A stretch of 64,000 nucleotides of DNA from an uncultured Aquimarina sp. (GTDB taxonomy: Bacteria > Bacteroidota > Bacteroidia > Flavobacteriales > Flavobacteriaceae), in assembly GCA_947496555.1 (NCBI GenBank), contig CANMDH010000003.1, positions 152,538-216,537 on the forward strand, given 5' to 3'. Shown here in pieces: positions 26,667-35,028 of this stretch (positions are counted from its first letter, which is position 1; each line of letters starts with the position of its first letter). Both the position numbers and the translations under genes were made by a program. The notes beneath the pieces were generated by a model, which did not search any database, had not been told where the DNA came from, and saw only the letters and a list, made by a program, of their open reading frames with translations.

Positions 26667-27818
26667 ATGTCGCAGATTACTGAAACCAAAAAGAAATTTA
26701 AGTTGAATACTATTGAAGAAGCCATTGAGGATATTCGACAGGGAAAGGTAATTATCGTTGTAGATGATGAGGACCGAGAAAATGAAGGAGATTTTATTGC
26801 TGCAGCAGAGAAGGTGACTCCCGAAATGATCAATTTTATGGCAAAACATGGAAGAGGGCTTATTTGTGCTCCTCTTACCGAAAACCGTTGTCATGAATTG
26901 AACCTGGAAATGATGGTGCAGAATAATACGGTTTTGCATGAAACCCAATTTACAGTATCTGTCGACCTAATTGGTAATGGTTGTACCACTGGAATTTCGG
27001 TGCAAGATCGCGCCAAAACTATAAAGGCTCTGGTCGATGAAAATACAAAACCGCACGAATTAGGAAGACCAGGACATATTTTTCCGCTAAAGGCAAAAAA
27101 TGGGGGTGTTCTAAGACGTACTGGGCATACTGAAGCTTCTGTGGATTTGGCAAGATTGGCGGGATTACAACCTGCTGGTATTTTGGTTGAGATATTAAAT
27201 GAAGATGGTACGATGGCACGCCTGCCACAATTGGTTGAAGTAGCAAAGAAATTTGATTTAAAATTAATTTCGATTGAAGATTTGGTAGCATACCGAATGC
27301 AACATGACTCTTTGATCGAGAAAAAGGAAGATTTCGATATTACTACACGCTTTGGAAATTTTAGATTGAGAGCGTATAAACAAACGACCAATAACCAAAT
27401 TCATATTGCGCTAACCTTAGGAACCTGGAATCAAGATGAACCCGTGCTTACCCGTGTCAATTCTACGCTTTTTAATAACGATATCTTGGGAACGCTTACT
27501 AATAATGCAGACAAAAGATTGGATGCTATGTTTCAGCGTATCAACAATGAGGGAAAAGGCGCAATACTTTTTATTAATCAAGAAAGTTCATCCTTTAACC
27601 TCCTTAATCGCTTAAAGACATTAAAAGAAATTCAAAACGGGAAAGACATTAAAAAAGCTCCTAAAATAATTATGGATACCAAAGACTTTGGAATTGGAGC
27701 CCAGATATTACATGATATTAATATTCATAAGCTTCGCTTGGTATCCAATACAGTACAACAAAAACGTGTTGGAATGATAGGATATGGCCTGGAAATAGTC
27801 GAATATGTAGAGTATTAA
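26667..27818 (+). CDS. ribB: 3,4-dihydroxy-2-butanone-4-phosphate synthase with degenerate GTP cyclohydrolase II domain
   Basis: A 383-residue RibBA-type protein. The N-terminal domain (1-210) has the DHBP synthase signature [11 protein letters not shown] and substrate-site GHTEASVDL, so it should make the four-carbon unit of riboflavin from ribulose 5-phosphate. The C-terminal part (about 213-383) is laid out like GTP cyclohydrolase II but lacks the zinc-binding cysteines (GSxRCDC) and their surroundings. It is therefore unlikely to be active, and another GCH II should exist elsewhere. Start: ATG at 26667, with 48 bases after the permease stop. Confidence 0.92.
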   Translation: MSQITETKKKFKLNTIEEAIEDIRQGKVIIVVDDEDRENEGDFIAAAEKVTPEMINFMAKHGRGLICAPLTENRCHELNLEMMVQNNTVLHETQFTVSVDLIGNGCTTGISVQDRAKTIKALVDENTKPHELGRPGHIFPLKAKNGGVLRRTGHTEASVDLARLAGLQPAGILVEILNEDGTMARLPQLVEVAKKFDLKLISIEDLVAYRMQHDSLIEKKEDFDITTRFGNFRLRAYKQTTNNQIHIALTLGTWNQDEPVLTRVNSTLFNNDILGTLTNNADKRLDAMFQRINNEGKGAILFINQESSSFNLLNRLKTLKEIQNGKDIKKAPKIIMDTKDFGIGAQILHDINIHKLRLVSNTVQQKRVGMIGYGLEIVEYVEY

Positions 27819-27832
27819 GATAATATAAGTTA

Positions 27833-29023
27833 CTACAATATACTTTTTATAGCTTCAACCATTTTTGTACCTCTTTCGGTAACTTCTTCTGCTGTCCAGT
27901 TTAATTTTATTAGGCAAGAGACTGTTCTACCCATCCATGCATCACTAGCGTCAAAAGATCGATTATTCTTTTGTAGTCCTTTTTGTACTTCTTCAGAAAG
28001 TCTTCCTAAGGATTTTTGTTCTAATAAATGCTCCCATTTTTTATAGTAATGCCAGTTATTATCAAACCAATAAAAACAAGCATCAACTCCGTGAGTTCCT
28101 AGTGCTTTATGAGCTTTTCTGGCAAGATCTTCTGTAGGTAAAAATATGTTCAGGAAAGCATAGCTCTCAACTCCTGTTTCTGGTACTCTCCTGAAGGTAA
28201 CTTCTGGGATCTCCTGCAAGGCATTACGAAGAATGGTATAATTCTTTTCTTGTGTAGCGATGGTGTTATCGAGTTTTCTTAGCTGGGCAATACCTACCGC
28301 TGCATTTAATTCTGATAATCGATAGTTATATCCTAAAAAAGGATGTGTTTCTGCACCCCGATCATTGCCAACGTGATCATGGCCATGGTCGTGATACATA
28401 TGAGCACGATCAGCGTATTTTTCAGAATTGGTAATAATTCCACCACCTTCGCCACAAGTAACAGTTTTCACATAATCAAAAGAGAAACAACCTAAATCTC
28501 CATGGCTACCTAAAGGTTTACCATCATAGCTTCCACCTATCGCTTGGCAGGCGTCTTCTAATAAAATAAGATTGTGTTTATCACAGATTGCTTTTAGAGC
28601 ACTAAGATCTGCCATAGACCCACACATATGTACAGGCATTACAGCCTTGGTTTTTGGTGTAATCACCGCTTCAACAGCTTTTGGATTTAATGTTAAAGTA
28701 TCATCAATGTCACATAAAACGGGAACGGCACCTACAGATAATATAGCCTCAAAGCTAGCTACAAAAGTAAATGTAGGCATGATCACTTCATCACCCGCAC
28801 CAATTTCTGCACAGGCTAACGCCACAGTCAGGGCAGCTGTACCACTAGATACTACTTGAGCATATTTTGTTTGCATTCTGCTGGCAAGATCCTTTTCAAG
28901 TTCAAGGGCTTTATGATGACCATTTCTCAAGGGGTCAAAACCATAGCGCATTAAAATTCCATTGTCCAAAACATCTTGTACTTCTTTCTTTTCTTCAGCA
29001 CCAAATAACTCAAATCCTGGCAT
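27833..29023 (-). CDS. DegT/DnrJ/EryC1/StrS-family aminotransferase
   Basis: A 396-residue PLP enzyme of the sugar-aminotransferase family. The internal aldimine Lys lies in FDYVKTVTCGEGGG, the cofactor-binding Asp/Gln in LLEDACQAIGG, and the substrate Gly/Thr loop in SSGTAALTVAL. HDHGHDHVGNDRG is a His-rich stretch beside the active site. Members make amino-sugars for surface polysaccharides or antibiotics; the substrate cannot be told here. It stands alone, convergent with ribB with only 14 bases between the stops. Confidence 0.88.
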   Translation of the reverse strand: MPGFELFGAEEKKEVQDVLDNGILMRYGFDPLRNGHHKALELEKDLASRMQTKYAQVVSSGTAALTVALACAEIGAGDEVIMPTFTFVASFEAILSVGAVPVLCDIDDTLTLNPKAVEAVITPKTKAVMPVHMCGSMADLSALKAICDKHNLILLEDACQAIGGSYDGKPLGSHGDLGCFSFDYVKTVTCGEGGGIITNSEKYADRAHMYHDHGHDHVGNDRGAETHPFLGYNYRLSELNAAVGIAQLRKLDNTIATQEKNYTILRNALQEIPEVTFRRVPETGVESYAFLNIFLPTEDLARKAHKALGTHGVDACFYWFDNNWHYYKKWEHLLEQKSLGRLSEEVQKGLQKNNRSFDASDAWMGRTVSCLIKLNWTAEEVTERGTKMVEAIKSIL

Positions 29024-29164
29024 AGCTATACTTTTACATTAAAATTTAACTTCTGGCAAAAGTACCGAAAAGTGTTTTGATTTTATAGTTGGTAATTTAT
29101 ATTTTTTTTGAATACTACTTCAAGCACGGGTTTGTGCACTTGATTACCCAAAAAAAGAATGGTT

Positions 29165-29794
29165 TTATATTGTAATAACTGTATCAGAAATAGAACGTCT
29201 TACTTTTTTGAAATCAGAAAACATATCATCTTTAGCTCTGTAACCAACGGGTAAGACTAATACCGAAGAAAGCCCTAAATCTTTTAGGTTAAGAAGCTCA
29301 TCATATTTATCAGGGATAAAACCTTCCATAGGACAGGCATCTATTTCTTCAATAGCACATACGGTTAATAGATTTCCCATGGCTAAATAAGCCTGTTTCG
29401 AAGCCCAGGTAGATATTTCTTCTGCTGGTTTGTTTTTGAAAGAATCAACCAGTTGTTTTTTAAAAGGGTCCAATATTTCTTCTGAAGTGTTGCGAGTTGT
29501 CTTTACATTTTCAAAATGTTTAGAGATATATTCTTCTCCAACGATTTTCTCAATACAAAATACGAGAACATGAGAAGCGTCTGCAACTTGCTGCTGATTC
29601 CATGAATGTTGCGTTAATCTGCTTTGAAGCTCTTTGTCTTTTATTACCACTAATTTTAGGGGTTGAAGGCCATAAGAAGTAGCCGTAAGATTAAAGGCTT
29701 CGGTTAGGATATCAATTTTTTCCTGTGGAAGGACTTTTGTATTGTCAAATTTTTTGGTGGCATATCTCCATCGTAAACTTTCTATAATGTTCAT
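29165..29794 (-). CDS. NAD(P)H-dependent nitroreductase-family oxidoreductase
   Basis: A 209-residue FMN-binding oxidoreductase of the NfsB-like nitroreductase group. The start motif SLRWRYATKKFD, the FMN-contacting TATSYGLQP and the end LPVGYRAKDD...KVRRS are typical. It probably reduces quinones or nitro compounds. The ATG at 29794 is chosen because it gives MNIIESLRWRYATKKF, the conserved family start; the longer frame adds 15 residues not found in the family. Confidence 0.88.
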   Translation of the reverse strand: MNIIESLRWRYATKKFDNTKVLPQEKIDILTEAFNLTATSYGLQPLKLVVIKDKELQSRLTQHSWNQQQVADASHVLVFCIEKIVGEEYISKHFENVKTTRNTSEEILDPFKKQLVDSFKNKPAEEISTWASKQAYLAMGNLLTVCAIEEIDACPMEGFIPDKYDELLNLKDLGLSSVLVLPVGYRAKDDMFSDFKKVRRSISDTVITI

Positions 29795-29886
29795 GCGAAG
29801 TTTTTTTTTAAATATAATACAAAGATAATATGATAACATTTACCTTTGATCTATAAAATGATAAGAAAAAACTATATCCCAATTAC

Positions 29887-30285
29887 ATGAACAATATAGA
29901 AGACCTAATCGAGAAATCTGAGACCAGGATTTTTAAAGCCGTATTCCCCAATACTACAAATCATTATGAAACTTTGTTTGGAGGAACCGCTTTACAGTTA
30001 ATGGATGAGGTTTCCTTTATTTGTGCCACGCGATTCAGTAGAAAAAAGGTAGTTACGATTTCTTCAGATAAAATAGATTTTGAAAAGCCAATTCCTGAAG
30101 GCACAATTATAGAATTAATGGCAAAAGTATCCGAAGTAGGAAGAACAAGTTGCACCGTTAGGGTAGATATTTATAAAGAAGATATGTACAGCTATGAGCG
30201 CGAGTTGGCCGTAACGGGATTATTCAAGTTTGTAGCTATTGGTAACAACAAAAAACCAATACCGATTATTGATGGAAGAGAATAG
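29887..30285 (+). CDS. Acyl-CoA thioesterase (hotdog fold, YciA-like)
   Basis: A 132-residue single hotdog domain. The motifs TNHYETLFGGTALQLMDEV, with the catalytic Asp and adjacent loop, and KIDFEKPIPEGTIIEL match the BFIT/YciA acyl-CoA thioesterase family. It hydrolyses acyl-CoA to free acid and CoA in the cytoplasm. It is divergent from the nitroreductase gene with 92 bases between, and is closed by a terminator. Confidence 0.88.
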   Translation: MNNIEDLIEKSETRIFKAVFPNTTNHYETLFGGTALQLMDEVSFICATRFSRKKVVTISSDKIDFEKPIPEGTIIELMAKVSEVGRTSCTVRVDIYKEDMYSYERELAVTGLFKFVAIGNNKKPIPIIDGRE

Positions 30286-30314
30286 AAAAAGAGTACCATT
30301 AGAGTGCTCTTTTT
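30286..30314. terminator. Bidirectional terminator between thioesterase and nhaC
   Basis: AAAAAGAGTAC pairs with GTGCTCTTTTT (one T-G wobble) around the loop CATTAGA, directly after the thioesterase stop and before the convergent nhaC stop. Confidence 0.8.
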
Positions 30315-30327
30315 ACTTTAAAATAGG

Positions 30328-31809
30328 TTAGTTGTTTACCAGTCTTTTAAGTTTTATTCTGAAGGCTGCAAAGATTAGCGTCATGAATGGACTTAACCAG
30401 TTGAATATTGCAAAGAAGAAATAATCTACAACTGGTACACCAAGAACGCCACTTTGATAGGCTCCACAAGTATTCCATGGGATTAAAACAGAAGTCACAG
30501 TACCAGAATCCTCCAAGGTGCGGCTTAAATTCTCGGGAGCAAGCCCTTTATCTTTAAATGCTTTAGAATACATTCGTCCGGGTACAACAATTGCCAAATA
30601 CTGATCTGATGCTGTAACATTTAATGCTAAGCAACTTACAACGGTACTCGCAAAAAGACCAAAAACAGAATCAAATAAATTAAGTAAAGCTTTGCTTATT
30701 CTTGCAAGAGCTCCAATAGCATCCATTACTCCACCAAAAACCATGGCACATACGATTAACCAAATAGTACCAAGCATCCCATACATTCCGCCAGCAGAAA
30801 ACAAATCATTAAGCTGTTCATTGGTTGTTTCTACAGCGGTATCGACTGTCATTGCTTTCATTACCCCCATATAAGCCGAGTTGAATGTAAGTTCTGTGCT
30901 TCCTGCAATTTTCATAACAATATCCGGCTGTGCAATAATTGCTGCGATGGCTCCCAGTAAGGTCCCTGCTAATAATGCGATTAGTGGAGGAGTCTTTCTA
31001 ATGATCAATCCGATAACCAAAACCGGAACGATAAATAACCAAGGTGTAATGTTAAATGAACCTTTAATAGCTTGTAATTGCTCTGTAATTTGTGGAGTTC
31101 CTGAAGTATCAATGGCGAACCCAATAATGATAAAAACAATTAATGTAATTGTAATGGTGGGTACTGTGGTATATGTCATGTATTTGATATGCGAGAATAA
31201 TTCACCACCAGCCATAGCCGGCGCAAGATTTGTAGTATCTGATAGCGGGGACATTTTATCTCCAAAATACGCTCCCGAAATAACGGCACCGGCAGTCATG
31301 CCAAGTGAAATACCTAACGTATCACCAATTCCGATTAACGCAATACCCACTGTGGCCGAAGTTGTCCAAGAGCTACCTGTAGCTATCGAAATAATAGCAC
31401 AAATGATTACACAAGCCGCCAGGAAAATAGTTGGGTTCAGAATCTGTAAACCATAGTAGATCATCGTAGGTATAATACCGCTTATTAGCCAGGTGCCGGC
31501 AAGGGACCCTACCATTAATAAAATGAGCAGAGCTCCTGTAGTAGATTTTACATTTCTCGCAACTTCCTCCATCATTTGTTTATAAGAAACCTTGTTAAAG
31601 AATCCTACAATTGCAGCAAATGCAGCACCGAGTAATAAAATAAACTGATTACTACCACTTAAGGCATCATCACCAAATAAATATACATTGTAGAATAACA
31701 TCCCTACAAGTATTACCACTGGCAATAATGCTTCCCAGATGTTTAGTTCTTTATTTTCTATAATATCTTCATTTTGGGGGTTGGTAGGAGTGATGTTTTG
31801 ACTTTCCAT
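30328..31809 (-). CDS. nhaC: Na+/H+ antiporter NhaC
   Basis: A 493-residue membrane transporter with about 11-12 hydrophobic helices. Typical NhaC features are visible: GSLAGTWLISGIIPTMIYYG, SSWTTSATVGIALIGIG, FGDKMSPLSDTTNLAPAMAG and NVTASDQYLAIVVPGRM. It exchanges external H+ for internal Na+, fitting a marine organism. Alternatives within the family include malate/lactate antiporters (MleN). It is transcribed alone from an AT-rich upstream region (31810-32080) that holds two TTTTATCGAT repeats near 31962 and 31976. Confidence 0.92.
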   Translation of the reverse strand: MESQNITPTNPQNEDIIENKELNIWEALLPVVILVGMLFYNVYLFGDDALSGSNQFILLLGAAFAAIVGFFNKVSYKQMMEEVARNVKSTTGALLILLMVGSLAGTWLISGIIPTMIYYGLQILNPTIFLAACVIICAIISIATGSSWTTSATVGIALIGIGDTLGISLGMTAGAVISGAYFGDKMSPLSDTTNLAPAMAGGELFSHIKYMTYTTVPTITITLIVFIIIGFAIDTSGTPQITEQLQAIKGSFNITPWLFIVPVLVIGLIIRKTPPLIALLAGTLLGAIAAIIAQPDIVMKIAGSTELTFNSAYMGVMKAMTVDTAVETTNEQLNDLFSAGGMYGMLGTIWLIVCAMVFGGVMDAIGALARISKALLNLFDSVFGLFASTVVSCLALNVTASDQYLAIVVPGRMYSKAFKDKGLAPENLSRTLEDSGTVTSVLIPWNTCGAYQSGVLGVPVVDYFFFAIFNWLSPFMTLIFAAFRIKLKRLVNN

Positions 31810-32084
31810 TTGGTATATTAGAAATTTATTGATGTAATGTTACGATATTAATAAAATTTATGCAATGGATACATCTAGTTTAATTTTTTTTGAGTTGAAA
31901 AATTTGTAGAGATATGCACCTAAAAATAAATGATTACAAAAGAAATTGTGTATTTTATCGATTTTATTTGTTTTTTATCGATAAAACATCTATTATTGCA
32001 AAGTGATTTAGTAATAAAAATATTGAATCAACCTACTTTTGAAATGTAAAACAAAAAGAGTAAGAGAAAAATTGGAATTGTTTT

Positions 32085-32172
32085 AAACTTTTTTTGCCCC
32101 CGTGAAAGAATAATTCCCCCGAATTATTTGTTCCCTAAACCTAATAAAGCCTCTTCCCCCAGAGGCTTTTTT
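32085..32172 (+). ncRNA. Candidate small RNA A with C-rich hairpin loops
   Basis: No open frame is seen. The stretch has an unpaired GCCCCCG, then hairpin AATAATTC-CCCC-GAATTATT (32109-32128), then the terminator hairpin AAAGCCTCT-TCCCCC-AGAGGCTTT (32146-32169) and a T-run. Two hairpins therefore show runs of C in their loops in an AT-rich setting. This resembles C-rich-motif small RNAs of other bacteria. The 5' end is a guess, as no clear promoter was found. Confidence 0.4.
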
Positions 32173-32274
32173 CTAAAGTTTTGTAAAAGATATTGATTGC
32201 CCCCATAGAACTATTTTAGCTAAAATTATATTTAGCAAAAATCAAAAAGCCCTGAACCCCAAGGGCTTTTTTTG
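32173..32274 (+). ncRNA. Candidate small RNA B with C-rich segment and terminator
   Basis: This follows candidate A directly. It contains an unpaired GCCCCCA (near 32199-32205), a short palindrome ATTTTAGCTAAAAT, and the terminator AAAAAGCCCT-GAACCCCA-AGGGCTTTTT (32244-32271) with a T-run. It ends 51 bases before the CPBP protease gene, so it could instead be that gene's leader with an attenuator. Confidence 0.4.
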
Positions 32275-32325
32275 TTAAATTAACTTTTGTTTCAAATTTT
32301 ATGCTGAAATTGGAGCAAAAAAATA

Positions 32326-32958
32326 ATGCAAACTACTTTATACAAAGGCGTTGAGTTATTTCTTCTCTTCGTTTTATTGCCTTTAAGTTTCTTACTGACT
32401 TATCCTATTGTAATTAAAATTATACTAACCCTTATGGGGCTTGTTTATATACTTATCTTGCTAAAACGTAATGGTTTATTAATATTTAGATTTCCTGCAA
32501 AAACCTCCTGGAAACCCTTTTGGAAAGAAACTGTCATTAAGTTAGCGATTGTATCAGTAGTAACAGGGTTGTATGTTTTCTTTATTGCGCCAGATAAATT
32601 GTTTTCTGTTTTGATCAAGAGACCACAATTATGGCTTATGATTTTGTTTATTTATACATTTTTATCGGTTTGGCCGCAAGAAATTATTTATAGAACTTTT
32701 TTTTATGATCGCTATGAGACATTAATCAAGAACAAATGGTTGTTCATTTTTATAAATGCAATTCTTTTTTCGTTGGCGCATCTTTTTTTACGAAGCTTTT
32801 TGGTTCAGGTACTTACCTTTATTGGAGGACTTTTGTTTGCGTATACCTATCAAAAAACAAAATCAACAACATTAGTTTCTATAGAACATGCTATTTACGG
32901 CAATTGGTTATTTACCGTAGGAATGGGTGAGATGCTAGCTTTTCCTGGAGCAGACTAG
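32326..32958 (+). CDS. CPBP-family intramembrane metalloprotease
   Basis: A 210-residue membrane protein with about six helices. The three CPBP/Abi motifs are present: [15 protein letters not shown] (motif 1, with Gln-Glu in place of the usual Glu-Glu), FSLAHL (motif 2 His) and [10 protein letters not shown] (motif 3). These proteins are glutamate/zinc-type intramembrane proteases related to Rce1. The first Glu-to-Gln change leaves the second, catalytic Glu intact. The target is unknown. Its stop overlaps the convergent rdgB gene end by four bases. Confidence 0.85.
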   Translation: MQTTLYKGVELFLLFVLLPLSFLLTYPIVIKIILTLMGLVYILILLKRNGLLIFRFPAKTSWKPFWKETVIKLAIVSVVTGLYVFFIAPDKLFSVLIKRPQLWLMILFIYTFLSVWPQEIIYRTFFYDRYETLIKNKWLFIFINAILFSLAHLFLRSFLVQVLTFIGGLLFAYTYQKTKSTTLVSIEHAIYGNWLFTVGMGEMLAFPGAD

Positions 32959-33527
32959 TGGCTTAAAAAATCTATTAATTGTTGTACTGCTTTTCCACGA
33001 TGGCTTATTTTATTTTTTTCAGCCATAGGCAACTCTGCAAATGTTTCTGAATATCCATTGGGTTGAAAAATTGGATCATACCCAAATCCTTTATCGCCTC
33101 TTTTATCAAGAGTTATCACTCCTTCACAAATCCCTGTGAATGTTACTAACTTGTTGTTGAGTTCTAAAGCAATCACGGTCTTAAATTGGGCGTTACGATT
33201 TTCTTTTCCTTTCAATTCATTCAAAAGTTTATCCATATTTGCATTGGCATCTTTTGTTTCACCTGCATACCGAGCCGAATACACTCCCGGAGCTCCATTT
33301 ATAGCGTCTACTTCAAGACCAGTATCATCTGCAAAACAATCGTAACCGTAGTTTAATTTTATGTATTGTGCTTTTTGCTTTGCATTCCCTTCAATCGTAG
33401 GGGAGGTCTCTGGGATATCTTCATTACATCCAATAGCATTGAGACTTAGTAACTGGATTTTAGAAGGAATCAGTGCCTGGACTTCTTTTAACTTATTTAG
33501 ATTATTGGTAGCAAATACTAGTTTCAT
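32955..33527 (-). CDS. rdgB: dITP/XTP pyrophosphatase RdgB (HAM1 family)
   Basis: A 190-residue house-cleaning nucleotidase that removes ITP, dITP and XTP. Motifs: [12 protein letters not shown] at the N-terminus, [24 protein letters not shown] with metal-binding Asp residues, GFGYDPIF and [10 protein letters not shown]. Length and motifs match canonical RdgB. It heads no operon with kdsC: the 90 bases between them contain a short CAACCAT repeat. Confidence 0.95.
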   Translation of the reverse strand: MKLVFATNNLNKLKEVQALIPSKIQLLSLNAIGCNEDIPETSPTIEGNAKQKAQYIKLNYGYDCFADDTGLEVDAINGAPGVYSARYAGETKDANANMDKLLNELKGKENRNAQFKTVIALELNNKLVTFTGICEGVITLDKRGDKGFGYDPIFQPNGYSETFAELPMAEKNKISHRGKAVQQLIDFLSH

Positions 33528-33617
33528 TTTAATAAATATGAGGAAACTCTGTTGTTTAAACTTTTATTAAGATTTTATTTCAACCATCAACCATCAACCA
33601 TCAACTAATTACTATAA

Positions 33618-34142
33618 CTATGCTTCAGCATCAAAATCAGTGATCCATTTCCCCTGTACTTTTAATACTTGTTCAATTACATCTCTTACGCACCCTTTTC
33701 CACCTTTTTTGAAAGATACATACTTCGAAATTTCTTTAATTTCTGCCACAGCATCTTGAGGACAGGTTGGTAATCCAACCATTTGCATTACGGGCATATC
33801 AGGAATATCGTCTCCCATATACAAAACATTTTCTGACTTAATATTATAAATATCCAGGTATTCATCAAGTTGCTCAACCTTATGATGTGCACCAAGATAA
33901 ATATCGGTAAGCCCTAACCCTTTTAATCTTTTACGCACACCTTCATTTTTCCCACCAGAAATAATACAAACGTTGTATCCCTGTTGTACGGCTGTTTTTA
34001 AAGCATATCCGTCTTTTATACTCATAGTTCGTAATAACTCCCCTTCGGTATTAATGAATACCGTACCATCGGTAAGTACACCATCGACGTCAAAAATAAA
34101 AGTAGTAATGTGTTTTAAATATTCTTTATAACTTTTTTCCAT
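33618..34142 (-). CDS. kdsC: KdsC-like HAD phosphatase (KDO 8-phosphate phosphatase)
   Basis: A 174-residue capless HAD enzyme. Motif I is FDVDGVLTDG (nucleophile Asp, acid/base Asp), motif II is ISGG, and motif III/IV is MGDDIPDMPVM. The set VDGVLTDG and GGKGCVRDVIE is characteristic of KdsC, which converts KDO 8-phosphate to KDO for lipopolysaccharide. KdsC works as a tetramer. The gene overlaps the upstream DUF2520 gene by 17 bases. Confidence 0.9.
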   Translation of the reverse strand: MEKSYKEYLKHITTFIFDVDGVLTDGTVFINTEGELLRTMSIKDGYALKTAVQQGYNVCIISGGKNEGVRKRLKGLGLTDIYLGAHHKVEQLDEYLDIYNIKSENVLYMGDDIPDMPVMQMVGLPTCPQDAVAEIKEISKYVSFKKGGKGCVRDVIEQVLKVQGKWITDFDAEA

Positions 34143-34890
34143 ATTTAGATTGTATTGCCTTCGTCAAGTTTTGATATAGTTCTTTTTGTGAAGTATCTGA
34201 TAAGATATTCAAATGCCTTTCTATTGTCTGATTGTCTTTTCTAACAGCTGGTCCTGTTTGCGCTTCAGCTGGATCCATTTTTGTGATTTTTTTTGCAGTT
34301 TCCAATATTAATGGATGTAAAATTTCAAAAGGAACATCATATTCTTCACAAATGTCATTTCCAACCGAAAATAAGTAATTCGTAAAATTATTTACAAATA
34401 CTGCTGAAACATGCAGTATATTTCTTTGTTCTGATGAAATTTCATATACCTTTTCAGATAATGACCTGGCAAGATTTTTCAAAAGTTCTAAATCATCATC
34501 TCTTTCGGCTTCCAAACAAAATGGAACTTTACTAAAATCGACATCTTTGTCCTTACTAAATGTTTGTAAAGGATAAAATACTCCTTTTCTATTAGAATTA
34601 TCTAACATTTCTATAGGAACACTTCCCGAGGTATGTACAACCAACTTGTCTTTAAAAGGAAGTTGAGAAGAAACTTCTTTAATGGCGTCATCGCTTACCG
34701 CCAGTATGTATATATCTGCTTCTAGAAGAACATCAATATCTTTTGTAATAGCGCTTATCTTTTGATTTGGATGCAGTTGTAAACCTTTTCGATTATAGCA
34801 CTGTATAACTTCTACCGATTTTTGTTCTAAAAAAGCAGTATATAAGTGTTGTGCAACATTTCCAGCACCAAGAATTACAACTCTAATCAT
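34126..34890 (-). CDS. Rossmann-fold DUF2520 protein
   Basis: A 254-residue protein with an N-terminal NAD(P)-binding Rossmann motif (VVILGAGNVAQHL) and the DUF2520 C-terminal helical domain (NILHVSAVFVNNFTNYLF, HPLILETAKKI, QTGPAVRKD). It resembles ProC and prephenate dehydrogenase folds. The reaction is unknown. The ATG at 34890 gives the family start (MIRVVILGAGN); a longer frame adds 16 residues of non-conserved sequence. It is coupled to kdsC by overlap, and ccsBA reads away on the other strand. Confidence 0.85.
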   Translation of the reverse strand: MIRVVILGAGNVAQHLYTAFLEQKSVEVIQCYNRKGLQLHPNQKISAITKDIDVLLEADIYILAVSDDAIKEVSSQLPFKDKLVVHTSGSVPIEMLDNSNRKGVFYPLQTFSKDKDVDFSKVPFCLEAERDDDLELLKNLARSLSEKVYEISSEQRNILHVSAVFVNNFTNYLFSVGNDICEEYDVPFEILHPLILETAKKITKMDPAEAQTGPAVRKDNQTIERHLNILSDTSQKELYQNLTKAIQSKYGKKL

Positions 34891-34996
34891 TTGGCTAAAA
34901 TAAGGAAGTTCCCTTAAAAAATTGAACAAGATTAACACTTCTGTTAAAACACTTAAATCAAAGCTTAATAATGATACTTTATCCTGCCAAAAACAT

Positions 34997-35004
34997 TAAA
35001 TTTG
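34997..35004 (+). promoter_or_regulatory. Flavobacterial -7 box before ccsBA
   Basis: TAAATTTG matches TAnnTTTG exactly, 24 bases before the ATG at 35029. No good -33 TTG is seen. It overlaps the TTG codon at 35002, arguing against that codon as a start. Confidence 0.5.
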
Positions 35005-35028
35005 CCGAGCAAAAAAAAGAAAGGTAAT

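Noticed and set aside
33581-33605. CAACCAT direct repeats between rdgB and kdsC
   Set aside because: Only about three and a half copies of a 7-base unit in a 90-base gap; most likely slippage without clear function.
35002-35028. TTG start for ccsBA nine codons upstream of the ATG
   Set aside because: It overlaps the TAAATTTG promoter box and adds a basic stretch (PSKKKKGN); the ATG at 35029 gives the expected start.
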